From assembly GCA_014859075.1 (NCBI GenBank), contig JACUUW010000091.1, positions 1 to 7,526 of the forward strand: 7,526 nt of DNA, in the 5' to 3' direction. This document shows positions 1 to 6,289 of the stretch, piece after piece (within the stretch, counting starts at the first letter, position 1; every line of letters starts with the position of its first letter). This stretch comes from Desulforudis sp. GTDB taxonomy: Bacteria > Bacillota > Desulfotomaculia > Desulfotomaculales > Desulforudaceae. The notes under the pieces were generated by a model. It saw nothing but the letters and a program-made list of their open reading frames with translations, made no database searches and was not told where the DNA came from. The translations under genes and the position numbers were made by a program.

Positions 1-1108
1 TTTGCACCGCGACGATCACGAACACCGCGATGCCTACGACCATCCCGGCGATCACTCCGAAATTCACCCCAATCCCCGCCGGGCTGCCGGAGAACAGCAT
101 CAGGGAGCCGAGGACGATGGCAATAAGGCCCCCGGCGGTAAGCAGGCCGAAACTGGTCACAAACAATTCAAACGCAAACAGGGCGAACCCCAGGATGATC
201 AACAACACCCCTCCCCAATGGGCGTCGAGGGTACCCAGGGAATACAGGGCGACAATCAGCGCCAGCCCCCCGGCCACTCCCGGGAAAATGGATCCTGGGT
301 TGTAGAACTCCATCAACAGCCCGAGCATCCCGATGGACAGCAAGATGTAGGCGATATTCGGGTTGCTCAGGGCGTGGAGGATGCCCTCCACTCTGCTCAT
401 TTCTTCCAAATGGGGTGACGCGTCGGCCAGGGAGAGCCGGACCTCTTCCCCGCTGTTTAACGCGACCGTCATCCCGTCCAGGATGGCCAACAGTTCGGTC
501 GTGTTCTGCGCCCGGAAGTCGATCAAGTTGTACTCCAGGGCCTGGTTGTCGGTATAGGACCGGCTTTCGGTCACCGCCAACTCGGCCTTCTCCACGTTCC
601 GGCCCCGCATTTCAGCAATGCTGCGCACCCAGGCGGCGGCGTCCTGCGTAATCTTTTCTTCGTGAACCCCGGTCATTTCTTCCCCGCCGCCGGCGACCGG
701 GTGGGCCGCGCCGATTCGGCTTCCGGGCGCCATTACCGCCACGTGGGCTGAAATCGTAATAAACGTACCGGCCGAACCAGCCCAGCCCCCGGCCGGGGAA
801 ACGTAGACCACGACCGGGACGTTCGCGTTTAAGATGCGTTGAACGATGATCTGGGTGGTGTCGTAGAGCCCGCCGGGCGTATTCAACTCAATGATACAAA
901 CCGCACTTCGGCGCTCGGCTTCCCCGATCCCCCGGTCCAGGTACTGCGCCACCACCGGCACGATCGGACCGTCGACCCTGAGTGTCACGACCTCGTCCGC
1001 CACCCGTTCCTGGGCGAAGACGCCCGTTGCGGGACTCAGCAACGCTATCCCGACAACTAACAGGACAAAAAAAGCAACTGTCCTTTTGCAGTGCGGCAAC
1101 CGTCCCAC
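1..1108 (-). CDS. NfeD/ClpP-class membrane-bound serine protease (C-terminus beyond window)
   Basis: I see 369 codons running off the left edge. The start is GTG at 1108: an in-frame TAG lies just upstream and an AAGGAG (1124-1119) sits 10 nt before it. Residues 1-32 look like a signal peptide (positive N-end, hydrophobic core, cleavage after VFA). Residues about 36-215 form a ClpP/crotonase-like protease domain with ELNTPGG at 74-80, GSAGTFI at 111-117 and EEKIT at 150-154. By analogy with the Pyrococcus 1510-N stomatin-cleaving protease, Ser112 and Lys152 would be the Ser/Lys dyad; their 40-residue spacing fits. About five hydrophobic segments follow between residues 251 and 368. Full-length relatives then have a small soluble OB-fold NfeD domain, which would lie outside the window. 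The family cleaves stomatin-like proteins and is linked to membrane quality control. It follows proS by 31 bp, probably in the same operon. Family assignment is secure; the substrate is unknown. Confidence 0.9.
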   Translation of the reverse strand, partial: MGRLPHCKRTVAFFVLLVVGIALLSPATGVFAQERVADEVVTLRVDGPIVPVVAQYLDRGIGEAERRSAVCIIELNTPGGLYDTTQIIVQRILNANVPVVVYVSPAGGWAGSAGTFITISAHVAVMAPGSRIGAAHPVAGGGEEMTGVHEEKITQDAAAWVRSIAEMRGRNVEKAELAVTESRSYTDNQALEYNLIDFRAQNTTELLAILDGMTVALNSGEEVRLSLADASPHLEEMSRVEGILHALSNPNIAYILLSIGMLGLLMEFYNPGSIFPGVAGGLALIVALYSLGTLDAHWGGVLLIILGFALFAFELFVTSFGLLTAGGLIAIVLGSLMLFSGSPAGIGVNFGVIAGMVVGIAVFVIVAVQ

Positions 1109-1139
1109 TGCTTCCTTTCTCCTTCCCTCAACCTAGTCT

Positions 1140-2840
1140 CTACAAAAACGCGCGGACCGACTCGACCAGTTCTCCCACCGAAACCAGGCGGGTCTCTCCG
1201 GTCCTCCGTACCCGCAGTTCGACCAGCCCGTCACCGGCCGTCTTGCCCACCGTCACCCGCAGGGGATAACCCACCAGGTCGGCGTCTTTGAACTTCACCC
1301 CGGGGCGCTCCGCCCGGTCGTCAAGGAGCACGTCCAATCCTCCCTCGCGGAGCGTGGCGTAAGCCGTTTCGGCGAGGGCCGCCTGAATCTCGTCCCGGAC
1401 GTTCACCGGCACCACGACCACCGTAAACGGCGCCAGCGCCGCCGGCCAGATGATTCCCTGTTCGTCATGATTCTGCTCCACGGCCGCCGCCATGGTGCGG
1501 GTCACCCCGATACCGTAACAGCCCATAACCACCAAGCGTTCCTGTCCCTGTTCGTCCAGGTAGGTCAGCCCCATCGCCTCGGAATACTTGGTGCCCAGTT
1601 TAAACACCTGGCCCACCTCGATCCCGCGTGCCGCCACCAGAGGCCGGTTGCAGTGCGGACACGGATCACCCTCCCGTACCAGACGCACGTCGGCCACCCG
1701 TTCGATAGGGAAGTCCCGTCCAGGGTTGACGTATTGGTAATGAGCATCGGCCCGGTTGGCTCCAGTAATACAGTTAACCATAAAAGCCACTTCCTCGTCA
1801 ACCACGAGGTCCACGCCCTCCAGACCGACCGGACCGGTGAACCCGACCGGAGCGCCGGTGACCCGCTCCACCGTTTCCGGCCCGGCCATCTCCAGGTGCA
1901 CCGCTCCGATCAGATTTTGCAGTTTCACTTCGTTTAGTTCCCGGTCCCCCCGGATAAGCGCCGCATACAGCCCTCGCTCGGTTTCGTACAACAGAGTCTT
2001 GACTATCCTCTCCGGACCAACTCCCAAGAAGGCGGTAACGTCCTCCACCGTACGCTTGTCCGGTGTTTTTACAAGCTCAAGCGCCCGGGACTCATCCTTG
2101 TTCTCCGGTTCCACCACCCGGCTTTCGGCCTTTTCCACGTTGGCGGCGTAACCACAGTCTCCGTTCGGGCAGTAAAGAATCAGGGCCTCTCCGGACCCGG
2201 CCAGCACCATGAACTCGTGGCTGACGTTCCCTCCGATCGGTCCGGAGTCGGCCTCCACCAGGCGGAACTCTACGCCACAACGGCTGAAGACCCTGTTGTA
2301 AGCCACGATCATCTTCTGGTAGCTGGTCTCCAGACCGTCCTCGTCCCGGTCAAACGAATAGAGGTCTTTCATGACGAATTCCCGTCCCCGTAACAGACCA
2401 AAACGGGGACGCCGCTCGTCCCGGTATTTGTTCTGAATCTGGTACAGAAGTTGAGGCAGTTGTTTGTAAGACCGCACGTCGCCCCGTACCAGTTCGGTGA
2501 TAATTTCCTCATGGGTGGGACCAAGGCAAAAATCACGGCCGTGCCGGTCCTTCAGCCGAAAGAGCTCCGGTCCGTAAACTTCCCAGCGCCCGGATTCCAG
2601 CCACAACTCGGCCGGTTGAATGATCGGCAGCAGAATCTCCTGTCCCCCCTGGCAATCCATCTCTTCCCTGATGATCCGCGTGATCTTCAGCAATACCCGG
2701 TGACCCAGGGGAAGTAACGTGTAGATGCCCGAGGCGGCCTTCCGGATGAAACCGGCTTTCATGAGTAGGCGGTGGCTGACCACTTCCGCTTCTGCCGGGA
2801 TTTCGCGCAAAGTGGGTATCAGGTACTCGGTAGCGCGCAT
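1140..2840 (-). CDS. proS: Prolyl-tRNA synthetase, bacterial type with editing domain
   Basis: This class II synthetase charges tRNA-Pro with proline in the cytosol. From ATG at 2840 it has 566 residues, normal for the bacterial type. Visible parts are the N-terminal catalytic core beginning MRATEYLIPT; motif 2 around residues 140-163 (RDERRPRFGLLRGREF); the editing insertion (INS) at roughly 224-407, with Lys281 in VKTLL and His367 matching residues known to matter for clearing Ala-tRNA-Pro; motif 3 at 440-452 (GCYGIGVTRTMAA); and the C-terminal anticodon-binding domain from about 472. Two cysteine pairs (224/229 and 394/397) flank the editing insertion. The ATG overlaps the ispG stop as TGATG. 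A GTG three bases upstream (2843) is also open, but AGGAGG at 2853-2848 is 7 nt from the ATG and only 4 nt from the GTG, so I prefer the ATG. It ends with TAG at 1142-1140. Confidence 0.97.
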   Translation of the reverse strand: MRATEYLIPTLREIPAEAEVVSHRLLMKAGFIRKAASGIYTLLPLGHRVLLKITRIIREEMDCQGGQEILLPIIQPAELWLESGRWEVYGPELFRLKDRHGRDFCLGPTHEEIITELVRGDVRSYKQLPQLLYQIQNKYRDERRPRFGLLRGREFVMKDLYSFDRDEDGLETSYQKMIVAYNRVFSRCGVEFRLVEADSGPIGGNVSHEFMVLAGSGEALILYCPNGDCGYAANVEKAESRVVEPENKDESRALELVKTPDKRTVEDVTAFLGVGPERIVKTLLYETERGLYAALIRGDRELNEVKLQNLIGAVHLEMAGPETVERVTGAPVGFTGPVGLEGVDLVVDEEVAFMVNCITGANRADAHYQYVNPGRDFPIERVADVRLVREGDPCPHCNRPLVAARGIEVGQVFKLGTKYSEAMGLTYLDEQGQERLVVMGCYGIGVTRTMAAAVEQNHDEQGIIWPAALAPFTVVVVPVNVRDEIQAALAETAYATLREGGLDVLLDDRAERPGVKFKDADLVGYPLRVTVGKTAGDGLVELRVRRTGETRLVSVGELVESVRAFL

Positions 2841-3919
2841 CACAGGTCCTCCTCGACGTTCATCAATCTCTCTATTTCTTCCATCAGGGCATCGACCAGT
2901 TCGGACTCCGGTACCGTCCGCACCGGTTCTCCCTTCCGAAACAGAAGCCCAACCCCCTTCCCGCCCGCAATCCCCACATCGGCTTCCCGGGCCTCTCCGG
3001 GACCGTTCACCACGCAGCCCATCACCGCAACTTTGAGCGGGCGGGTGATTCCCTGCAACCGTTCCTCGACCTCGGCTGCAATCCGCAACACGTCAATCTC
3101 GGTTCGGCCGCAGGTCGGGCAGGAAATCAGCTCGACACCCCGGTGCCGCAGTCCCAAGGCCTTGAGGATCTCGAAACCGGCCCAGACTTCATACCTGGGC
3201 GGCGCGGTCAACGACACGCGGATGGTATCTCCGATCCCTTCCGCCAGCAGGATTCCGATACCGACGGCCGATTTTACCAGCCCCCCACGCATGGTGCCGG
3301 CCTCAGTGATCCCGACGTGGAGGGGATAATCAACCTGATCGGCCAGCAACCGGTAGGCGGCCACCGTCAGGGGCACGTCGCTGGCTTTAAGAGAAATCTT
3401 CATTGCACTGAACCCCAAGTCCTCAAGAATCACCACGTGTTGAAGCACGCTGACCACCATGGCCTCGGCGGTCACCCCGCCGAACCGCTCCAGGACTCTA
3501 CGGTCCAGTGAGCCGGCGTTGACCCCGATTCGGATCGCAATTTCACGCTCGAGAGCCGCCCGTACCACCTCGGTGACCTTTTTACGGCCGCCGATATTGC
3601 CGGGATTCAGGCGTAGTCCGTCCACTCCGGCCTTAATCGCGGCCAGGGCCAGACGGTGATCGAAGTGGATATCGGCAACCAGCGCCGCCTCCGGCACCTC
3701 GGCCCGAATACGCCGCAAAGCCAGGGCCGCCTCCTGGTCTGGAACGGCCACCCGGATAATCTCCCCGCCGACCTCGACCAGTTCCCGGATCTGGGCCACG
3801 GTCGCGGCCACGTCGCGCGTGTCGGTATTGGTCATGGACTGGACCGAAACGGGAGCCCCGCCACCGACTTGAACGTTCCCAAGCCGTAAGGCGCGGCTGT
3901 TTCTGCGCCGAATCTCCAA
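2840..3919 (-). CDS. ispG: 4-hydroxy-3-methylbut-2-enyl diphosphate synthase (HMBPP synthase)
   Basis: IspG converts 2-C-methylerythritol 2,4-cyclodiphosphate to HMBPP, the penultimate MEP step, using a 4Fe-4S cluster. The 359 residues match the usual bacterial length of about 350-370. The N-terminal TIM-barrel half is recognisable from VSVQSMTNTDTRD at 24-36 and GLRLNPGNIG at 101-110. The C-terminal half carries the cluster ligands Cys267 and Cys270 (SCPTCGR), Cys302 (GCVVNGPGE) and Glu309, nearly the same numbering as E. coli C270/C273/C305/E312. The start is TTG at 3919: an in-frame TGA sits two codons upstream and a GGAGG lies 7 nt away, so no longer start exists. Its 3' end encodes EEDL with codons that also form the proS ribosome site, and its TGA overlaps the proS ATG. 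It is preceded by a 182-bp gap holding paired palindromes, the one place where its expression could be uncoupled from dxr and rseP. Confidence 0.98.
   Translation of the reverse strand: MEIRRRNSRALRLGNVQVGGGAPVSVQSMTNTDTRDVAATVAQIRELVEVGGEIIRVAVPDQEAALALRRIRAEVPEAALVADIHFDHRLALAAIKAGVDGLRLNPGNIGGRKKVTEVVRAALEREIAIRIGVNAGSLDRRVLERFGGVTAEAMVVSVLQHVVILEDLGFSAMKISLKASDVPLTVAAYRLLADQVDYPLHVGITEAGTMRGGLVKSAVGIGILLAEGIGDTIRVSLTAPPRYEVWAGFEILKALGLRHRGVELISCPTCGRTEIDVLRIAAEVEERLQGITRPLKVAVMGCVVNGPGEAREADVGIAGGKGVGLLFRKGEPVRTVPESELVDALMEEIERLMNVEEDL
2848..2853 (-). promoter_or_regulatory. proS ribosome binding site inside the ispG 3' end
   Basis: A perfect AGGAGG (2853-2848) lies within the codons for the ispG C-terminus (EED), 7 nt before the proS ATG at 2840. 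It decides for the ATG over the GTG at 2843 (4 nt spacing). With the TGATG overlap, it suggests that proS translation is coupled to ispG termination. Confidence 0.8.
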
Positions 3920-3926
3920 ACTTCAT

Positions 3927-3931
3927 CCTCC
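3927..3931 (-). promoter_or_regulatory. ispG ribosome binding site selecting a TTG start
   Basis: GGAGG (3931-3927) lies 7 nt upstream of the TTG at 3919-3917, an ideal spacing. An ATG at 3926-3924 directly abuts the GGAGG but is out of frame with ispG and too close to be used efficiently. The site therefore supports the TTG as the start. Confidence 0.8.
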
Positions 3932-3994
3932 AATTCAGTCATCGGTCGTCGGTAATGTTTCCAGCCTGTCCGCCCCCCTGAGCGGGGTGCCCTT

Positions 3995-4023
3995 TTAAGT
4001 TAAGGGTCAGGCCCCTAACTTAA
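3995..4023. repeat. 29-bp palindromic repeat, unit A (REP-like)
   Basis: This imperfect palindrome has AT-rich ends (TTAAGTTA...TAACTTAA) and a GC-rich core (GGGTCAGGCCCC). Its reverse complement matches unit B (4058-4086) at 28 of 29 positions, the one difference being C versus T at position 13. The unit can fold into a hairpin, with a G-T wobble in the stem and a mismatch near the tip. No T tract follows on the minus strand, so it does not look like an intrinsic terminator. A short intergenic palindrome with a mate in inverted orientation is the usual form of REP elements. Confidence 0.8.
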
Positions 4024-4057
4024 CACTTTGATCATCGCAAACGGTTACCGATCCGCT

Positions 4058-4086
4058 TTAAGTTAGGGGTCTGACCCTTAACTTAA
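4058..4086. repeat. 29-bp palindromic repeat, unit B (inverted partner of unit A)
   Basis: This is the inverted partner of 3995-4023, separated from it by a 34-bp spacer (4024-4057). On the plus strand its arms pair at 13 of 14 positions around a single central T, the exception being G opposite T (a wobble in RNA). The spacer holds two small dyads, TTTG/CAAA and CGGT/ACCG. Two inverted palindromes with a linker are the layout of a BIME-type element. In the rseP-ispG transcript the two units could fold as separate hairpins or pair together as one long stem. Confidence 0.8.
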
Positions 4087-4101
4087 CGGGGGCCGACGAC
4101 G

Positions 4102-5121
4102 TTACATTGCCAGCTGGGCGATATCCCTGTAAGTGATCACCATAATCAACAGCAGCAGCAGAGCGAAGCCGACCAGGTGGAACGTACCCTCTCTCTCCGG
4201 GTTGAGCGGGCGCCGGGTGACCCCTTCCCAGGTCAGGAACAACAGCCGGCTGCCGTCAAGCGCCGGGATGGGCAACAAATTGAAGAACCCGACGTTAATG
4301 CTGAGAAAAGCAGCCAGGTGCAAGAGGGGAATCACGCCCAACTGGGCCGCACTGCCGATCTCAGCCACGATTCTGACCGGCCCGCCCACGTCCGCCGGCG
4401 CCTGTCCGGTGATCATCTGCCCGAGAAAGGCGATGATCATCCCGGTCAACTGCACCGTATAGTCCCAGCCGCCGGCCAGGGCGGTCAACGGCCCCACCGA
4501 CATCACCCGTGGTTCCGGCCTGATTCCGATCCGGCCCACCCCGGCTTCCTCCTTCGGAATCACCGGGATGTCCAGAACCGAACCCTCACGCTCGACCGTG
4601 AGGACCAGTTGTTCCCCAGGACGGGCGCTGATCAAAGAAACCAGTTCATCCCAGGCGTTCACCTCGCGACCGTCGACGGCGATAATCCGATCTCCCTGTC
4701 GGAAACCGGCCTCCGTCGCCGGGCTGCCGGGCAACACCTCATCCACCACCGTGGTGGGCATCGGCATACCCTGCGCCATAAACACTCCGGCTAAAAGCAC
4801 AATGGCCAACAGGAAATTGGCGATGGGGCCCGCGCTGATTACCGCCATCCGCTGCCAAACCGGTTTATACTTGTAGTCCCGTTCCGGCGGCACCTCTTCC
4901 TCCCGGGGATCCATCCCCGCAAAACGGACAAAACCGCCCAGTGGTACGGCACGCAGCGTATAGTCGGTTTCTCCCCGCCGGAACCCGGTCAGCCGCGGTC
5001 CAAACCCCAGAGCAAACTCATAAACCAGAATCCCGGCCCGTTTCGCCACCAGGAAATGTCCGAGTTCGTGAATAAAGATCAGTAAACCGAATACAACGAT
5101 TACGGCGAAAATCGTAATCAT
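4102..5121 (-). CDS. rseP: RseP-type site-2 intramembrane zinc metalloprotease (M50)
   Basis: This membrane protease cuts substrates within the bilayer; relatives (RseP in E. coli, RasP in Bacillus) release anti-sigma factors and clear signal-peptide remnants. From ATG at 5121 it has 339 residues. The first transmembrane helix carries the zinc motif HELGH (18-22). A membrane segment follows at about 95-117, then a single PDZ domain at about 122-188 (DEVLPGSPATEAGFRQGDRI). The second catalytic motif NLLPIPALDG (281-290) supplies the zinc-binding Asp289, and a C-terminal helix spans about 313-331. One PDZ rather than the two of E. coli is usual for Gram-positives. The ATG overlaps the dxr stop as TGATG, implying translational coupling. 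A TTG three bases upstream (5124) is also open, but the ATG sits better behind the GGGTGG-like site. Actual substrates cannot be read from the sequence. Confidence 0.95.
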   Translation of the reverse strand: MITIFAVIVVFGLLIFIHELGHFLVAKRAGILVYEFALGFGPRLTGFRRGETDYTLRAVPLGGFVRFAGMDPREEEVPPERDYKYKPVWQRMAVISAGPIANFLLAIVLLAGVFMAQGMPMPTTVVDEVLPGSPATEAGFRQGDRIIAVDGREVNAWDELVSLISARPGEQLVLTVEREGSVLDIPVIPKEEAGVGRIGIRPEPRVMSVGPLTALAGGWDYTVQLTGMIIAFLGQMITGQAPADVGGPVRIVAEIGSAAQLGVIPLLHLAAFLSINVGFFNLLPIPALDGSRLLFLTWEGVTRRPLNPEREGTFHLVGFALLLLLIMVITYRDIAQLAM

Positions 5122-6275
5122 CAACCCACCCTTTCCATTACGGCCGCGGCCGCTTCACGCGCCCACCGGTCCACGTCCAGGATTTCCGCAAGACCGGGGC
5201 GGTTCTTGGTCTTATGCTGTTTCATGACACCGGCGACTACGCGCGGAATGTCCGTAAACACCAACCGACCCTGGAGAAAAGCCGCCACCGCCACCTCGTT
5301 CGCGGCGTTCAATACGCAGGGCATGGTTCCGCCCGCCCTGCCCGCCTGGTAAGCAAGGTCAAGGCTGGGGAAGCGCTCTAAGTCGGGCGCTTCAAAAGTG
5401 AGTTTTTCCAGTTTATGAAAATCAACCGGTGGTAGTGCCGCTTCCCACCGCTGCGGATAGCTCAACGCATATTGAATCGGCAACCGCATGTCAGTGCTGC
5501 CCAGGCAGGCCAACACCTGCCCGTCCCGGAGCCTGGCCATCCCGTGAATGATGCTTTGGGGATGAACCGTCACCTCGATGTTGTCATAGTCCACATCGAA
5601 CAGCCACCGGGCCTCGATCACCTCCAGGCCCTTGTTCATCAGGGTGGCCGAATCGACAGTGATTTTGGGCCCCATTTTCCAGGTTGGGTGCCGTAGCGCC
5701 GATTCGGGGGTCACCTGCTCCATTTCCTCACGGGAGAGACGGCGAAACGGCCCCCCGGAGGCGGTGAGAATAATCCCGGTCACCTCGGTGCGCCGGTGGG
5801 CGACGCACTGCCAGATCGCCGAGTGCTCGCTGTCCACCGGCAGCAGTTGAACACCCATGCCGGTCGCCAGTTCGGTAACCAGTTCACCGGCCACCACCAG
5901 CGTTTCCTTGTTCGCCAGGGCCACGTCCTTGCCTAGTTGGATGGCCTCGACGGTGGGCACCAGACCCGCCGTTCCGGTCACCGCCACCAGCACAATGTCG
6001 GCCGTGGGCCAAAGGGCTACGGCCTTCAACCCGGCCTCGCCGGCGTGCACCTCCAACCGGTCCCCCAGCCGCATCCTGACCCGTTGGGCATCCGCTTCGG
6101 CGTCTACGGACACGACCTCCGGGCCGAACTCGGCCGCCTGTTGCGCCAGCAACTCCCAGTTCCGCCCGGCCGAGAGCCCCACCACCCTCAATCTCTCCGG
6201 GTGTGCCCGGAACACCTCCAGGGCCTGGCGTCCAATAGACCCGGTACTGCCTAGAATAGCGACTCTTTTCGGCAT
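5121..6275 (-). CDS. dxr: 1-deoxy-D-xylulose 5-phosphate reductoisomerase
   Basis: Dxr converts DXP to 2-C-methyl-D-erythritol 4-phosphate with NADPH and a divalent metal, the committed MEP step and the fosmidomycin target. The 384 residues are a normal length. The N-terminal Rossmann domain has GSTGSIG at 9-15, followed by LANKETLV at 120-127. The catalytic domain shows the metal ligands Asp148 and Glu150 (PVDSEHSAI) and Glu218 with Lys215 (MNKGLEVIEA), the substrate loop TASGGPFR at 171-178 and the flexible lid HPTWKMG at 196-202. The C-terminal helical domain includes NAANEVAVAAF at 323-333. No expected residue is missing. It begins 14 bp after the upstream permease gene, whose stop is embedded in the G-rich leader, and it overlaps rseP by one base at its end. 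Confidence 0.98.
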   Translation of the reverse strand: MPKRVAILGSTGSIGRQALEVFRAHPERLRVVGLSAGRNWELLAQQAAEFGPEVVSVDAEADAQRVRMRLGDRLEVHAGEAGLKAVALWPTADIVLVAVTGTAGLVPTVEAIQLGKDVALANKETLVVAGELVTELATGMGVQLLPVDSEHSAIWQCVAHRRTEVTGIILTASGGPFRRLSREEMEQVTPESALRHPTWKMGPKITVDSATLMNKGLEVIEARWLFDVDYDNIEVTVHPQSIIHGMARLRDGQVLACLGSTDMRLPIQYALSYPQRWEAALPPVDFHKLEKLTFEAPDLERFPSLDLAYQAGRAGGTMPCVLNAANEVAVAAFLQGRLVFTDIPRVVAGVMKQHKTKNRPGLAEILDVDRWAREAAAAVMERVG

Positions 6276-6280
6276 GATTA

Positions 6281-6287
6281 CCCCCCC
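6281..6287 (-). promoter_or_regulatory. dxr ribosome binding site made of a G7 tract
   Basis: The only purine-rich stretch ahead of the dxr ATG is a run of seven G residues, followed by TAATC and the ATG at 6275. It lacks the AGGAGG core seen at proS and would pair with the anti-Shine-Dalgarno through G-C and G-U pairs. The stop of the preceding gene (6292-6290) lies just before it. Confidence 0.5.
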
Positions 6288-6289
6288 GC

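Larger units (their letters stand above)
3920..4101. other. Intergenic region between rseP and ispG
   Basis: This 182-bp non-coding gap is the only large break in an otherwise tightly packed series. It holds the two inverted 29-bp palindromes, a weak C4/G4 dyad around 3975-3987 and the ispG ribosome site. I find no clear sigma-A -35/-10 pair on the minus strand and no hairpin followed by a T tract, so neither a separate ispG promoter nor a terminator after rseP can be called. It may be a point where transcript levels of the two halves of the operon differ. Confidence 0.6.

Noticed and set aside
2..418. Plus-strand open frames across the nfeD region, including one of 138 codons
   Set aside because: The products are His/Gln/Asp-rich with no recognisable domain. 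The minus-strand frame gives a coherent signal peptide, protease domain and membrane helices.
1109..1139. Possible terminator or promoter between proS and the NfeD gene
   Set aside because: The 31-bp gap holds only the purine-rich ribosome site; no dyad or -35/-10 pair is visible.
3633..3926. A 97-codon ATG-initiated frame on the minus strand beginning right at the ispG ribosome site
   Set aside because: It overlaps ispG in another frame, encodes a low-complexity Gly/Arg-rich product typical of shifted GC-rich coding sequence, and its ATG abuts the GGAGG with no spacing. IspG conservation explains the region.
3975..3990. C4/G4 dyad (CCCCGCTCAGGGG on the minus strand) as a terminator or operator upstream of ispG
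   Set aside because: The stem is only about four pairs and no T tract follows. A 12-base match to it near 6284-6295 is expected by chance at this window size and base composition.
3995..4086. The palindromes as rho-independent terminators after rseP
   Set aside because: Neither unit is followed by a run of T in the direction of transcription; the sequence after each stem is AAAGCGG or AAAAGGG.
4177..4794. A 205-codon plus-strand frame opposite rseP
   Set aside because: It is a shadow of the well-conserved rseP coding frame, with Arg/His-rich composition and no recognisable domain.
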